Of a DNA stretch of 64,000 nucleotides, positions 42,644 to 52,267 are shown one piece after another (the stretch's first letter is position 1; each line of letters starts with the position of its first letter). Origin of the DNA: Leminorella richardii (lineage in GTDB: Bacteria; Pseudomonadota; Gammaproteobacteria; Enterobacterales; Enterobacteriaceae); assembly GCF_900478135.1 (NCBI RefSeq), contig NZ_LS483470.1, positions 2,538,501 to 2,602,500 on the forward strand. Reading direction: 5' to 3'. A program made the translations under genes and the position numbers. Under the pieces are notes generated by a model, which was not told where the DNA came from, did not search any database, and was given only the letters and a program-made list of their open reading frames with translations.

Positions 42644-43708
42644 TTATAGTGAACTATTATTGATGCCTGAAGAAAACATCACTCGATCAATACCCCAATA
42701 GTCAAGTAAGCAAAAAAGAGTGCTTCGAAGTTCAATGCTGGCCGTTTCATGTGAGGAAAATTCCCTTTTCATTGCAAGTTGCTCGAACTCTTTAGCAACA
42801 GAAAATAAAGTTCTGGCAACATCGTTCTTTGAGAAAAACTCTCCCAAGATAGTAGTATTCAATTGTGCCAACTGTTTCTCTACACTTAGCCTTACTTGCC
42901 GGGAGATTGCGGGCCCGTCATTAGCATGACCTTCGACCAAGCCCATTGCTACATTCAATACTTTTTTCAAGCCTAAGCTGCCTCTGGATCCATAGGTAAA
43001 TCCATCTTTAATTTGCGTGCTGCGCTCGGGTTGATCCAAGAATGAAAGTTCTTTCATGCAGAAATCCACCGCGATGGCGACAAAAGAACAGACCAAGTAA
43101 AGGCATCGGAGAGCAGTCTCACGCTGAGTGTCCTTAGTGATAGATTGCTCGGCAAAAAACTTTCCCTGTCCAAGCCATTCATTACAACTATCGAATGAAA
43201 GCGATTGAGCCAGAAGACTCTTAGAAAGAACTATTCTACCTCGCCAATCACCATCCAGTTTATTCAGAGAATAATCATTTATCTTAGCAAAGAACTCTTC
43301 ATCCGAAAGCCTAATCCCATTTGGACCTTCAGAATTAGCTAGCTTACTGAGGAAGTTACCATCAAGGACAAGAATACCAAGATCTCGTCCAAAATCTTTG
43401 ACTTCTTGACGCTTATCAGTTGTTGCCACTATCGCATTGGTAGCTTTTGTTGCAATTCGTAACCCCTGCACCCAGAAAATTCGTTCTATGGCTTGAGGCG
43501 TTTTTTTATTTTTAGCATCAACCAACGTAATTTCGCGAGATACAGAAGATGTTCGACTATAGAGCCATAGATCAATATCAGTGACGTCAAAACCTTCATA
43601 TACAAACGAAACACCGCGAATAACGTAATACCCAGCCTTGAGGAAATAACTACGCAACAATTCCTCCATCCTTGGCCCTTTGGACAAAGTTTGCAGGTTC
43701 TTACTCAT
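42644..43708 (-). CDS. PD-(D/E)XK nuclease-like protein of a two-gene module
   Basis: This 354-residue protein has a nuclease core at its N-terminus: Glu15 in MEELL, Asp44 and Asp46 in DVTDIDLW, then LVDAKNKK with Asp64-x-Lys66, followed by a helix with Gln/Glu (TPQAIERI). This E...D...DxK order is the PD-(D/E)XK pattern of Mrr/Holliday-resolvase type endonucleases. The C-terminal 200 residues are helical and unfamiliar. Its start overlaps the stop of the upstream 420-aa gene by 4 bp (ATGA), so the two are translationally coupled. I do not recognise a named system. Confidence 0.7.
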   Translation of the reverse strand: MSKNLQTLSKGPRMEELLRSYFLKAGYYVIRGVSFVYEGFDVTDIDLWLYSRTSSVSREITLVDAKNKKTPQAIERIFWVQGLRIATKATNAIVATTDKRQEVKDFGRDLGILVLDGNFLSKLANSEGPNGIRLSDEEFFAKINDYSLNKLDGDWRGRIVLSKSLLAQSLSFDSCNEWLGQGKFFAEQSITKDTQRETALRCLYLVCSFVAIAVDFCMKELSFLDQPERSTQIKDGFTYGSRGSLGLKKVLNVAMGLVEGHANDGPAISRQVRLSVEKQLAQLNTTILGEFFSKNDVARTLFSVAKEFEQLAMKREFSSHETASIELRSTLFCLLDYWGIDRVMFSSGINNSSL

Positions 43709-44967
43709 AACCCACCTCCTTTTCGAAGGATCGAAAGCATGTCATTCGTTGCCTTGGGACTTATCATGGTTTGTGTCCTTCGGATCTTTTCTCTATTATG
43801 CTCAGGACCACTAAATGTTGTAACTGCTGCGGTAGGTAAACTACTTAGAGAATGCTCGCTGACATCTCCTTGCCGGATCGCTTGAAGGGCTAACTCACCA
43901 ACTTCTTTTTTAAGTAGTCGAAGCATTGGTCCTGTCCGTCCCTTCTTGGTTCCTTGTTTGACCTCAACTACACCTTTCAATTCGAGCAATTTGTAATCTT
44001 CAGCAATCGCCGCTACAGGGCCAACGCTTTCACCACGAACCAAAGCACTTAGCAAGGCATCAACCATTTGTATTTGCCCGCGCACGTATGAGCTCTTTGT
44101 CATACCGTAAGTAACAGAGCTAACGAAGGCTTTAGCGAGATCGAAAGCATCATCAACCATTGAATTACTATATTTCGAGAATGCCGAAGGTAAGGTTAGA
44201 AATCCAACATCTTCATTTGAGTTGCTAACAACACTAATATCAAATAGACCAATTGCAGTAACTTTCTGAAAGAGAGGTTCCCCTAAAAACTGCTTCGCAT
44301 GGTCAACACTAACACATGCTTGCTTACGCAAAATCTCTGTAACCTCATTTAGTTTCGCCTGCTCTGATGCGTTGAGCGAATCCAAAACAGCTTTGATTTT
44401 TTGAGTTGCATCTCGACGAAACAGGTTACCATTGAACAACAATGTATTTTTACTATCAAGTTTCTCTGTATCTACAAAACCTATCTGCTCTGCGTCTGAG
44501 AATAGTTGACTGAGATCGGAGCTAGCTAGCTTATACATATCAGCGAGATCACTGGCGATATCATTTTCAAGTATTGGTGCTATTGATGCGTGCTCTGCAA
44601 GATCGATTGAAGCTATCTCATTAGCGCCAGGATTTAAGGAGTCGAAGAGGTCTGAGGTATGCAGCAGCGCTGTACTGGTTGTCACGCCAAGAACAGCAAT
44701 TCCACCCGCAGACGTATCAATAAGTTGCTGCTGCTGTAAAACTTCTACAAGTTTTGGAAGCTCAAAAGTTGTATTAATGTTAGCGGCTTTTGCCAAAACA
44801 GTCAGCCTGTCATTGTTTACTGTCGTGTCCTGATTAGCTGAAATGGCTGATAATAATATCCCTGCCTTACCCGCCAAGTAGGTTTTCTCATACCCTGATT
44901 GGTTGGTAACTCCTTGCAACTTATTTGTATGATGAATTAACCACGACCCTTTGGTTTTCTTATCCAT
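43705..44967 (-). CDS. Uncharacterised 420-aa partner of the nuclease module, winged-helix-like
   Basis: A soluble protein without P-loop, catalytic or cysteine motifs. Two stretches look like winged helix-turn-helix units: about 60-100 (LPKLVEVLQQQQLIDTSAGG followed by short strands) and about 335-370 (DYKLLELKGVVEVKQGTKKG). The C-terminus is basic. It is the first gene of a two-gene operon with the nuclease. A sensing or DNA-binding role is inference. It diverges from the retron locus; the 300-bp gap holds a long inverted repeat. Confidence 0.6.
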   Translation of the reverse strand: MDKKTKGSWLIHHTNKLQGVTNQSGYEKTYLAGKAGILLSAISANQDTTVNNDRLTVLAKAANINTTFELPKLVEVLQQQQLIDTSAGGIAVLGVTTSTALLHTSDLFDSLNPGANEIASIDLAEHASIAPILENDIASDLADMYKLASSDLSQLFSDAEQIGFVDTEKLDSKNTLLFNGNLFRRDATQKIKAVLDSLNASEQAKLNEVTEILRKQACVSVDHAKQFLGEPLFQKVTAIGLFDISVVSNSNEDVGFLTLPSAFSKYSNSMVDDAFDLAKAFVSSVTYGMTKSSYVRGQIQMVDALLSALVRGESVGPVAAIAEDYKLLELKGVVEVKQGTKKGRTGPMLRLLKKEVGELALQAIRQGDVSEHSLSSLPTAAVTTFSGPEHNREKIRRTQTMISPKATNDMLSILRKGGGL

Positions 44968-45225
44968 TTATCACCTTCACGGAAGACATAAACAGTAACT
45001 ACGGAAATTCAACTTTCATAATCCTGTGTGACCGAACCTTACATCAGTACACCACCATCTAATGTAGCTTCAGCTAAGCGGACTAAAACACACATAATCA
45101 TAAATGCTTCCCGTTGATTTAAACACGGCAATGTTAATCATGCCTATCATTTATGAGCAAAAATGAGAACTTCAGCTCCTCGCTCAAAGTAGACCTGAAG
45201 TCGCAGGTATGAGGTGAACTGAAGA

Positions 45226-45262
45226 GGCAATAAATTTTCACTGACAGTAAAATTTCATTGCC
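45226..45262. repeat. 37-bp imperfect inverted repeat between the nuclease module and the retron
   Basis: GGCAAT and ATTGCC arms, with inner AATTTT/AAAATT arms, surround a central CACTGACAGT. It lies between divergent operons, about 260 bp upstream of the nuclease module and just ahead of the retron RNA. No T tract follows, so an operator is more likely than a terminator. Confidence 0.45.
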
Positions 45263-45291
45263 AAAAAACAAAAAAAATGCTTTATTTATTA

Positions 45292-45318
45292 CAGGTCAGG
45301 CGTTCCGCCTGAGCTGTG
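45292..45318 (+). other. Strong hairpin just upstream of the candidate retron RNA
   Basis: CAG-G-TCAGGCG and CGCCTGA-G-CTG pair with a 3-nt loop and one G-G mismatch. It may belong to the 5' part of the retron transcript or act as a boundary element. Confidence 0.4.
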
Positions 45319-45341
45319 TTCTTTAAAATGATTGTTCTCAT

Positions 45342-45593
45342 CGTAACAGCGAAGGTCTGGCGTATTTGCCTGCTTATCAGGCCGCTCCTTCATCCGGTGT
45401 TGGAGATTTTGACGGGCAGACCAGCATCATCGGTCAGTCTGAAGCACGTTCGTCATGATGGTGATTCGTAGCCAGTCGCGATATGCGGCTCCAGGGCAAC
45501 TGCACTATCGGAATAAACGGGGCTTCATCGTCGCGAAGACTGGTGTTGGGCTTGCGCATCGGGTTGGCTCCTTTCGGCCATCGCCTTGTTACG
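45342..45593 (+). ncRNA. Candidate retron msr-msd RNA
   Basis: A 250-nt GC-rich, highly folded stretch in an AT-rich setting, upstream of a retron-type reverse transcriptase. CGTAACA (45342-45348) and TGTTACG (45587-45593) could be the a1/a2 inverted repeat. AGC at 45348-45350 follows a1, as in known retrons where its G primes. The next stem, GAAGG (45351-45355) with CCTTC (45387-45391), enclosing GCCTG-CTTAT-CAGGC, looks like the first msr hairpin. A long msd-like stem pairs CCAGTC-GCGA (45472-45481) with TCGC-GAA-GACTGG (45531-45543). Exact limits are inference. Confidence 0.55.
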
Positions 45594-45629
45594 GGGCTTC
45601 GGCGTTTTGCCGATTCAAAGGAGAGCAAC

Positions 45630-45869
45630 ATGAATCACGATACTTTAAAGAACACCATCGCAACGCTTGAAAAGCTGCGCGATGCTCACTGCAGCCAACT
45701 CGATGCTGGCGCTCTGGCAGAGCTGGAAGATGTATTGCGTCAGTTACGCATTCATCGTGACAGCCCAGTAAGAAGCGGGTTCCGGTTTGACGATATCGTC
45801 TTCCGGGCACTGCGTATTATTGACGTTGTGGTCCGTCTGATCACAGATATTGATGATTGGATGAAATAA
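45630..45869 (+). CDS. 79-aa hypothetical protein of the retron locus
   Basis: ATG 45630 follows a strong AAAGGAGAG ribosome-binding site; longer frames upstream run through the candidate RNA and are rejected. The N-terminal half is helical and heptad-like (LKNTIATLEKLRDAHC...LAELEDVLRQL), and the C-terminal half is hydrophobic and amphipathic (FDDIVFRALRIIDVVVRLITDIDDW). It lies 36 bp after the RNA and 51 bp before the XRE gene on the same strand. It could be an effector, a structural partner or an unrelated gene; I do not recognise the family. Confidence 0.6.
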   Translation: MNHDTLKNTIATLEKLRDAHCSQLDAGALAELEDVLRQLRIHRDSPVRSGFRFDDIVFRALRIIDVVVRLITDIDDWMK

Positions 45870-45920
45870 TGCAACAGAGCCAAGACGCAGCAGGCCCAAT
45901 ATTTATTTACGGAGTTAATT

Positions 45921-46211
45921 ATGAATATCGGACAGGCTATCAAGTTATGCCGCACTAGAAGGGGAATATCACAGACGGATTTAGCTCGGAAGGCAGAATG
46001 TTCTGTTTCTTATCTTTCCATGCTCGAAAACAATAAGCGAGATCCGACGCTTTCAACCCTTAACAGCATTGCTTCTGCTCTCAACATTCCTGTCAGCATT
46101 ATCTTCTTTATTGCAGCAGAGGCTGGTGATCTTAACGGTATTGATAAAGGACTCCAAGGAGAACTTGCGCGTACTGCGCTGGAGCTGCTTAATGATTCAC
46201 ACTCCGTCTGA
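45921..46211 (+). CDS. XRE-family helix-turn-helix protein of the retron (type VI-like accessory)
   Basis: The 96-residue protein is a Cro/CI-type DNA-binding domain: IGQAIKLCRTRRGISQTDLARKAECSVSYLSMLENNKRDPTLSTLNSIASALNIP (residues 3-57), then a short helical tail. GGAG lies 7 bp ahead of ATG 45921. It overlaps the reverse transcriptase start by 20 bp, so the two are co-translated. A small HTH protein joined to a retron reverse transcriptase is the arrangement called type VI in published retron classification. Whether it is repressor, toxin or both is not shown by sequence. Confidence 0.8.
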   Translation: MNIGQAIKLCRTRRGISQTDLARKAECSVSYLSMLENNKRDPTLSTLNSIASALNIPVSIIFFIAAEAGDLNGIDKGLQGELARTALELLNDSHSV

Positions 46212-47163
46212 CTCACCCTTCTATAGCAAACGACGCATCAGCAGTATGACAGCGCTATCAAAAGCGCTGAACATCTCTCCTATCGAACTCCTTAATCTAG
46301 CCAATCGTGCGGACCATATGTACCGACTCGCCAACTCGATCACTAAGCCTGACGGAAGTACGCGCCAGACTTGGGATGCATATGCACCTCTAAAAAAAGT
46401 ACAACGCAATATCAGGCACAATATTCTTGATTACGTTGTTTATCCAGCATATTTGACAGGTAGTCTGAAAGGCTGTGATTATAAAACCAATGCAACTTTA
46501 CACGCTGGCTCTTCGATTGTTATTAATGAAGATATCACGCTTTTTTTCCCGTCAACTTCAGACACAATAGTGCATAACATATGGCAACATTTCTTTGGCT
46601 TCGGTAATGAAGTAGCTGAATGTTTGACCAAGCTGACGACCCGACAAGGGGAGCTACCTCAAGGTGCCATCACTAGTTCATTTCTGGCTAACCTGGTGTT
46701 TTGGAAAGATGAACCGATACTGCAAGCCAGTTTTCGGGCAAGAGGAATTATTTATTCCCGCTACGTTGATGATATTGCCGTCTCTTCAGTAAACTTTCTT
46801 GATAAACCAACTAAAACGAATGTGATAGCCTCGATTTATGGCATGCTTTCCAGGCACGGTTACCAGCCCAAACGAGCTAAACACGAAATCAGAACATCTG
46901 GGCAACGGATGGAAGTTACCAAGCTTTCGGTGAATTCAAAACCTGGTCTCTCTTCCGCTAAGAAAAGTCAGATACGATCGGCAGTCTATCATTTGGAGCA
47001 AGCCATTCTCAGGGGCGAAATTATCGAGTTCGATAAGGGCCCTTATGCACAAACATTGGGACTGGTTCATTTATTAGCCAGATTCCATTCTGGTAAAGCA
47101 AAAAAACTTAAACAGCGCTTGCTTGCTCTTAAGAGTGCGGGACACGCGAATATGTATCCATAG
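46192..47163 (+). CDS. Retron reverse transcriptase
   Basis: ATG 46192 lies 8 bp after GGAG and inside the HTH gene; upstream Met codons in this frame are rejected. The 323-residue enzyme has the retron NAxxH motif (NATLH, 100-104), motif A INEDITLFFPS with catalytic Asp114, LPQGAITSSFLANL (155-168), and the active-site YVDD (191-194). The usual retron VTG appears as VTK (242-244) in EVTKLSVN, a notable change. It would reverse-transcribe the neighbouring structured RNA into msDNA. The frame is intact. Confidence 0.88.
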   Translation: MIHTPSDSPFYSKRRISSMTALSKALNISPIELLNLANRADHMYRLANSITKPDGSTRQTWDAYAPLKKVQRNIRHNILDYVVYPAYLTGSLKGCDYKTNATLHAGSSIVINEDITLFFPSTSDTIVHNIWQHFFGFGNEVAECLTKLTTRQGELPQGAITSSFLANLVFWKDEPILQASFRARGIIYSRYVDDIAVSSVNFLDKPTKTNVIASIYGMLSRHGYQPKRAKHEIRTSGQRMEVTKLSVNSKPGLSSAKKSQIRSAVYHLEQAILRGEIIEFDKGPYAQTLGLVHLLARFHSGKAKKLKQRLLALKSAGHANMYP

Positions 47164-47203
47164 TGTAAGAACCAGGACAAAAATTTTTTACTAAGGTGAA
47201 GGC

Positions 47204-50200
47204 GTGGCAATCTTTGACATTGAAAAGGACGAATTACTTCGGCTCTCCGATTCTCAGCTGGAAGAGCTGATAGCTCGGCTAGCGGAAGCTGAAGTGGCAA
47301 TACATGGTCATAGCCCTGCATGTGTAAATTGGTCTGGTTCAATTACAGCCCCTGACGGAGGAATTGATATCCAAGTTCAGGTTCCAGTTGATCAACTGGA
47401 ACCAGGCTTTCTTGTAAGGCCTAATACGGTCTTTCAGGCAAAGAAACATAAGATGCCTAAGTCTGCAATTGAGAGGGAAATTGGCACCGGCAAAGCACTT
47501 TCTTCCATCATTTCTGAACAAGCCAGAAAGCAAGGCAGTTACATCATTGTCAGCCTGGGTGATGATTGCTCGCCGTCAGGAAAGAAGGAGCGTCTCAAAG
47601 CGATGAGGGATGCAGTAAAAGATGATCCTAACGAAAGTTATCTTCATCTTGATTTCTACGACCGCTCCAAACTCATCCAATGGTTGCGCCAACATCCATC
47701 AGTCATGCTGTGGGTAAAAGCAAAGCTTGGGCAAGGGTATTCCGGTTGGCAACCCTACGGAGCCTGGAGCAATCCACCACAAGGTGTTACAGACACTTTA
47801 ATCTCAGCCCCAGGCGTAACCATTACTTTACCATCGGGAAAGGGGCAAAAACTCAAAATTGATGGAGCAATTAACCCAATGCGAGCACTGATCCGTTCGA
47901 CGAACAAGGCTGTTCGTATTACAGGATTGTCTGGTGTTGGAAAGACTCGAATTGTTCAGGCGCTCTTTGATGAAACTGTTGGAACAGATGCGCTTGACCG
48001 GACAGTAGCTATTTATGTTGATACTGGCTATGAGCCAGTACCGTCAGCTACAGCAATGCTTGATAACCTGCTCGCTGAAGGCCGACGAGCAATTATGATC
48101 CTTGATAACTGCCCATCAGAACTCCATGCTTCGCTTGCCAGCAAAGTATCAGCCGCAGGGAAAGAAGTAAGTCTCATCACGATCGAGTACGACATTAGGG
48201 ATGACAAACCACAGACAACTGAGGTCATCCACATTGAGACAGATGGTCCAGAGGTGGCAGAGCAACTTCTTATCCGTCGCTTCCCTTCTATTGGTCAGAA
48301 TAATGCCCGTCGGATTGCAGAGTTCGCAGATGGGAATGCAAGAGTGGCTTTGGCTATAGCGGAAAGAGTGGAGGAAGGTGAGAGTTTAGCCCTACTTTCA
48401 GATGCGCAGTTGTTTAATCGCTTGTTTGAACAACGTAATCATCCCGACGGCCATTTACGGGAGCAAGCTGAAATATTGTCACTGGTGTATTCGTTCTCGA
48501 TATCTAGTCCAGATGCAGCTACCGATGAACTGGAAATATTGGGTGCGCTCTCTGGTTATCCCAAAATCCAGTTATTCAAAGCTGTTACGAAGTTGATGGA
48601 ACGTCATATCGTTCAGAAAAGATCTCACTGGAGAGCTATCTTACCTCATGCCATTGCTAACAGATTGGCAGCATCCGCACTCGACAGTATTCCCGTTGAT
48701 CAACTTAGGGCGACTTTTGAAGCTCCGGATTGTGAGCGTTTATTAATGTCTTTTTCGCATCGCTTGGGGTTGTTGCATGACCATCCTGTTGCGAAAGAAA
48801 TTGTAGAAGCCTGGCTTCAGCCTGAAGGAATGTTAGGAAGAATAGCCGAGTTAAATGATATTTCGTTACGAATACTTGGGTATATCGGACCGGTTGCACC
48901 TGAAGCATTGCTCGACAGAATTGAGGCCGTACTCTCATCATCTGATTTCAAAGTTATGGAGCCGGGCTACAATCCGCAGCGACGTAGTATTCTGCGTCTT
49001 TTACAATTGATGGCATACGAACCGAACGCCTTTGAACGATGCGCCAGGCTTCTTATTCAAATGGCAGAGGACGAAGCCGATAATAATGACCTGGATTCTG
49101 CTCGAAACATAGTCCCAAGGTTTTTCCAGGCGTATCTGTCTGGTACTCATGCATCCCTAAGCCAGCGTATTGCTTTAATGAACGAATGCATTGCATCAAG
49201 CATTATTACGCGTAGATCTTTGGGCTTCAAGATGCTGTCAACTGCATTGGATGGCCCGCCGTGGTCAGGATTTGGGGTAACTGAGTTTGGAGCCCGCCCA
49301 GAGATTATGGATACGAACCCAACTATGATGAACTTATAGAGTGGCGAAGCGCTTTCATTGATGTTGTGGTCCGATTAGGGACTTCCGGAGATCCTGAACT
49401 TGAAGGACTCGCACGCTCAATCCTTGCTAACGAATTTAGGGGAATATGGTTTCAAGAAGGGATGCGAGACAAACTCGTCGATGCTGCCCGCACATTAAAT
49501 GCTTTTAGCCCTTGGGGTGAAGGTTGGAAAGCCGTTCGTTCAACGATCTATTTTGACTATACCAAGCATAACGATGGAAATGATGTTGAGCAGTTGCCGG
49601 ACAATCTTGCTGCCTTAGAGAAAGAGTTAGAACCCACTGAGTTAATTCCAACAATAAAGACATATGTGTTAAGTACAAATCATGATTATTGGGCACTGGA
49701 TTCGGATTTTGATCACGAGGATTCCAATAAATATGCCGCAGCCGGAAAAAGACTGGAAGCCAAGGCACTTCTATTGGGACAGGACTTTGCATTATCAAAT
49801 CATGTGATTGAGGAGTTAGGAGCAGAGCTGTTCTCCATCGGTGGAATGCCCTATCGTGCCGTCTTTGGTCGAGGACTTGCTCGAGGGGAACATGATCTAC
49901 GTATTGGCTGGCAGCGACTTGTTGAACAAATAGAAAAGCAGCCAGATGTTAACAAAGACTTTGGAGTCCTTGAAGGATTCATTGAGGAAGTTGACTCTGT
50001 TGATCAAGCATTAGCACAGGACTTACTAGAGCAGTGTGCACAACATCAAATTCTTCGACAAGCGTTAGTAAGCTTACATCCATGGCGGCAGTTCACCGTA
50101 AATGACTTGGATCGCTGCATGAAGCATTTGGATGATCCGGACATTCTCCCTTTCATGTATGAGCCGATTTTATGGCAAGAACAATACGCCAATTTACCGA

Positions 50201-51054
50201 GAGTTCGTGTTCTCGATCTTGCAGAGCGGCTACTAAGAAAAGTAAGCGGAGATAACGTCATTTTGCATGCGCTATCCATGAGACTACATGGTAAAGATAA
50301 ATCTGCAGATACACTTGGTGCAGACTTTCGGTTGATCGGTCTTGCTGCAGCAATCCAGCGGATTAAAAACAGCGACAGAGGACAAAGAGGGACAATTGAT
50401 TTTTACATGGAACGAGTTATTGATGCCGCGTTGCGTTTCGATGGTAATGAGGCAAAAAAAATTGAGTGGTTGGACACAATCTTCAGTGTCATCGATGAGC
50501 ACTATGGATATGTGTCTGGATTTCATAAAACTATAGCTACAACAGCAGCCTTAATGCCAGAAGTATTTCTCAATCGCATTTTTGAAGGTACAGAGGAACA
50601 GCAGCAAAGAAGACAATTCTTTATTGGGCGTAGTGGCTTACGCACTTATCCCCTTGCAAGGATAAATACAAACGTTTTAATTGCATGGTGCAACGCCAGA
50701 AATGATCCCCGTGTTTGGCCCGTAGTAGCTGGTGGCGTAACTCTTTGGTCAAAAAATGGTGAACAGAGTGCACTGACCATACACGAAGTGGCTATAGAAC
50801 TTTTAGAGGCCTCACCTGAGCCACTAGCTGTACTTGAGTCTTTTGCTGGGCGAATCACTCCATCATCCTGGACTGGTAGCCTGGCGAACATAATGCAAGC
50901 TAGATCAAGCGCCATCTGTGTGCTGAGTAAACACAAGCGTCCAGATATCGCCGAGGCTGCCAAAATAGTTTGTGAAAAAATGATTCAGTGGGTGGAACGC
51001 CAAAAAGAGCGTGAACAACTGGAAGATAGTGAACGGGAACAGCGGTTTGAATAA
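47204..51054 (+). pseudogene. Giant STAND-type NTPase with Mrr-like nuclease domain, split by one frameshift
   Basis: A start at 47204 (GTG) opens a 711-codon frame ending at 49339, and a second frame continues from about 49302 to 51054. Restoring one base at about 49299-49302 gives a single protein near 1,283 residues. Domains: an Mrr/PD-(D/E)XK nuclease with Asp55 in DGGID and QAK at 78-80; a P-loop GLSGVGKTR (241-249), Walker B AIMILDN (about 295-301); and a long helical sensor. This is the plan of STAND (Avs-like) antiphage NTPases that bind a phage protein and activate the nuclease. The break should inactivate it unless frameshifting occurs. Confidence 0.7.
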
Positions 51055-51103
51055 AGGCTACTATCCCTAGTCTATACGAAAACTCTGCGTTAAGGAGAAA
51101 GTA

Positions 51104-52015
51104 ATGGAATCTGCACGTGATAAACGTACCGGAGAAAAAGTCGAGGCAGAAGATCTCTGGCTGCTAGATGATGTTGATACCAGTGGCTATGTATGCTGGG
51201 GATGTGGGATTGAGATGTATCCTTCCGCTTGGCAAAAAGGAAGTAAGAAAAGACCGTCGTTTAATAAAATGCCTGGAAAAGAGCATATTAACTGTGATGC
51301 AGATGCTGAAAGCACAGTGGTTAAGCAGGGACAGAAAAAAAGCGTCCGCAACATGCTAGACAGCGCACCGGGTTTGATGCCCGCAGGGTTAAAATTGATT
51401 GAACAACGACCCGTTGTTGATCCTGGCACTACTGGTAGCGACAACAACACCAATCCAATACGTTCTACATCGTCAGCATCCAGCGGGGGAAATGCTCCAG
51501 CGCGGCAATCCCGCCGCCCGGTTAATGCTATTCGCCAGATTTGTAGGGCATTTATTCGCTTCCCGTATGACCGTGGTATGTCATTAAATATCCAGGGTAT
51601 TAATGCCGATACTTACATGACCGTGTTTAAAAAACTAAAAGACCCGGTTCAACCCTACCCTGAGCGCCGAGTTTTTTATTCGCAGTTGTTATGGCAGAAA
51701 TTTGAGCAAGACGAAAACCGAATTGTCATTCCGCTCTCGGGAGAATGGGCAAAAGACGAATCTGGTAAGTTTAAGCCCTCGCGTAGCTATAAACTACACA
51801 TTGAGTGGGGAGGCTGGTCAAAAGCCAAAAAGACTATGCTTTTGAATGAGCTTGAAACTGTGCAGGAAGAAGCAAAAGAAGCAGTAAATAAAAAAGCTAA
51901 AGAGAGAGCTCAAGTCTTCTTTATCGGTGAACAAAGCACTGAGAATCCGGAAATCTTCTACGTGAGTGATTACCGGTTAATCTGCGCGATTATGGGATAT
52001 ATAATTTACCCCTGA
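51104..52015 (+). CDS. Hypothetical 303-aa protein with N-terminal CxxC zinc-like motif
   Basis: Residues about 28-65 contain YVCWGCGIEMYP and a later HINCD, a probable zinc site of the kind seen at the N-terminus of some DNA-processing proteins. A low-complexity Ser/Thr/Asn linker (about 105-135) leads to a C-terminal domain with RQICRAFIRFPYDRG and a charged coiled coil (about 240-270). It starts 50 bp after the STAND gene, after AAGGAG, and ends at a terminator, so it may belong to the same operon. I do not recognise the family. Confidence 0.6.
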   Translation: MESARDKRTGEKVEAEDLWLLDDVDTSGYVCWGCGIEMYPSAWQKGSKKRPSFNKMPGKEHINCDADAESTVVKQGQKKSVRNMLDSAPGLMPAGLKLIEQRPVVDPGTTGSDNNTNPIRSTSSASSGGNAPARQSRRPVNAIRQICRAFIRFPYDRGMSLNIQGINADTYMTVFKKLKDPVQPYPERRVFYSQLLWQKFEQDENRIVIPLSGEWAKDESGKFKPSRSYKLHIEWGGWSKAKKTMLLNELETVQEEAKEAVNKKAKERAQVFFIGEQSTENPEIFYVSDYRLICAIMGYIIYP

Positions 52016-52018
52016 CGT

Positions 52019-52056
52019 AAATGGGCCTTCTTGCAAAATGCAGGCCCATTTATATA
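52019..52056 (+). terminator. Terminator after the STAND/CxxC genes
   Basis: AAATGGGCCT (52019-52028) pairs perfectly with AGGCCCATTT (52042-52051) around a 13-nt loop, followed by an AT-rich tract. Confidence 0.8.
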
Positions 52057-52267
52057 ATTATTTTCGACTACCACTAAGGCTACGTCAAACCTATAAATTT
52101 CATTCGATTTCTAGTGTAGACACAATTACAACTGTCATATTAACAATGATTGGATTTCCAATAGATTTATGTTAGGTATTTTCATAGCGATGTAATTTCA
52201 AAACCCATCAAGACTGATCGTATAGTAGCCTCCTGATAGACATAAAAATATCAAACCCATAAAAATA

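Noticed and set aside
45455..45629. Longer N-terminal extensions of the 79-aa protein
   Set aside because: They run through the folded RNA candidate; a strong ribosome-binding site marks the start at 45630.
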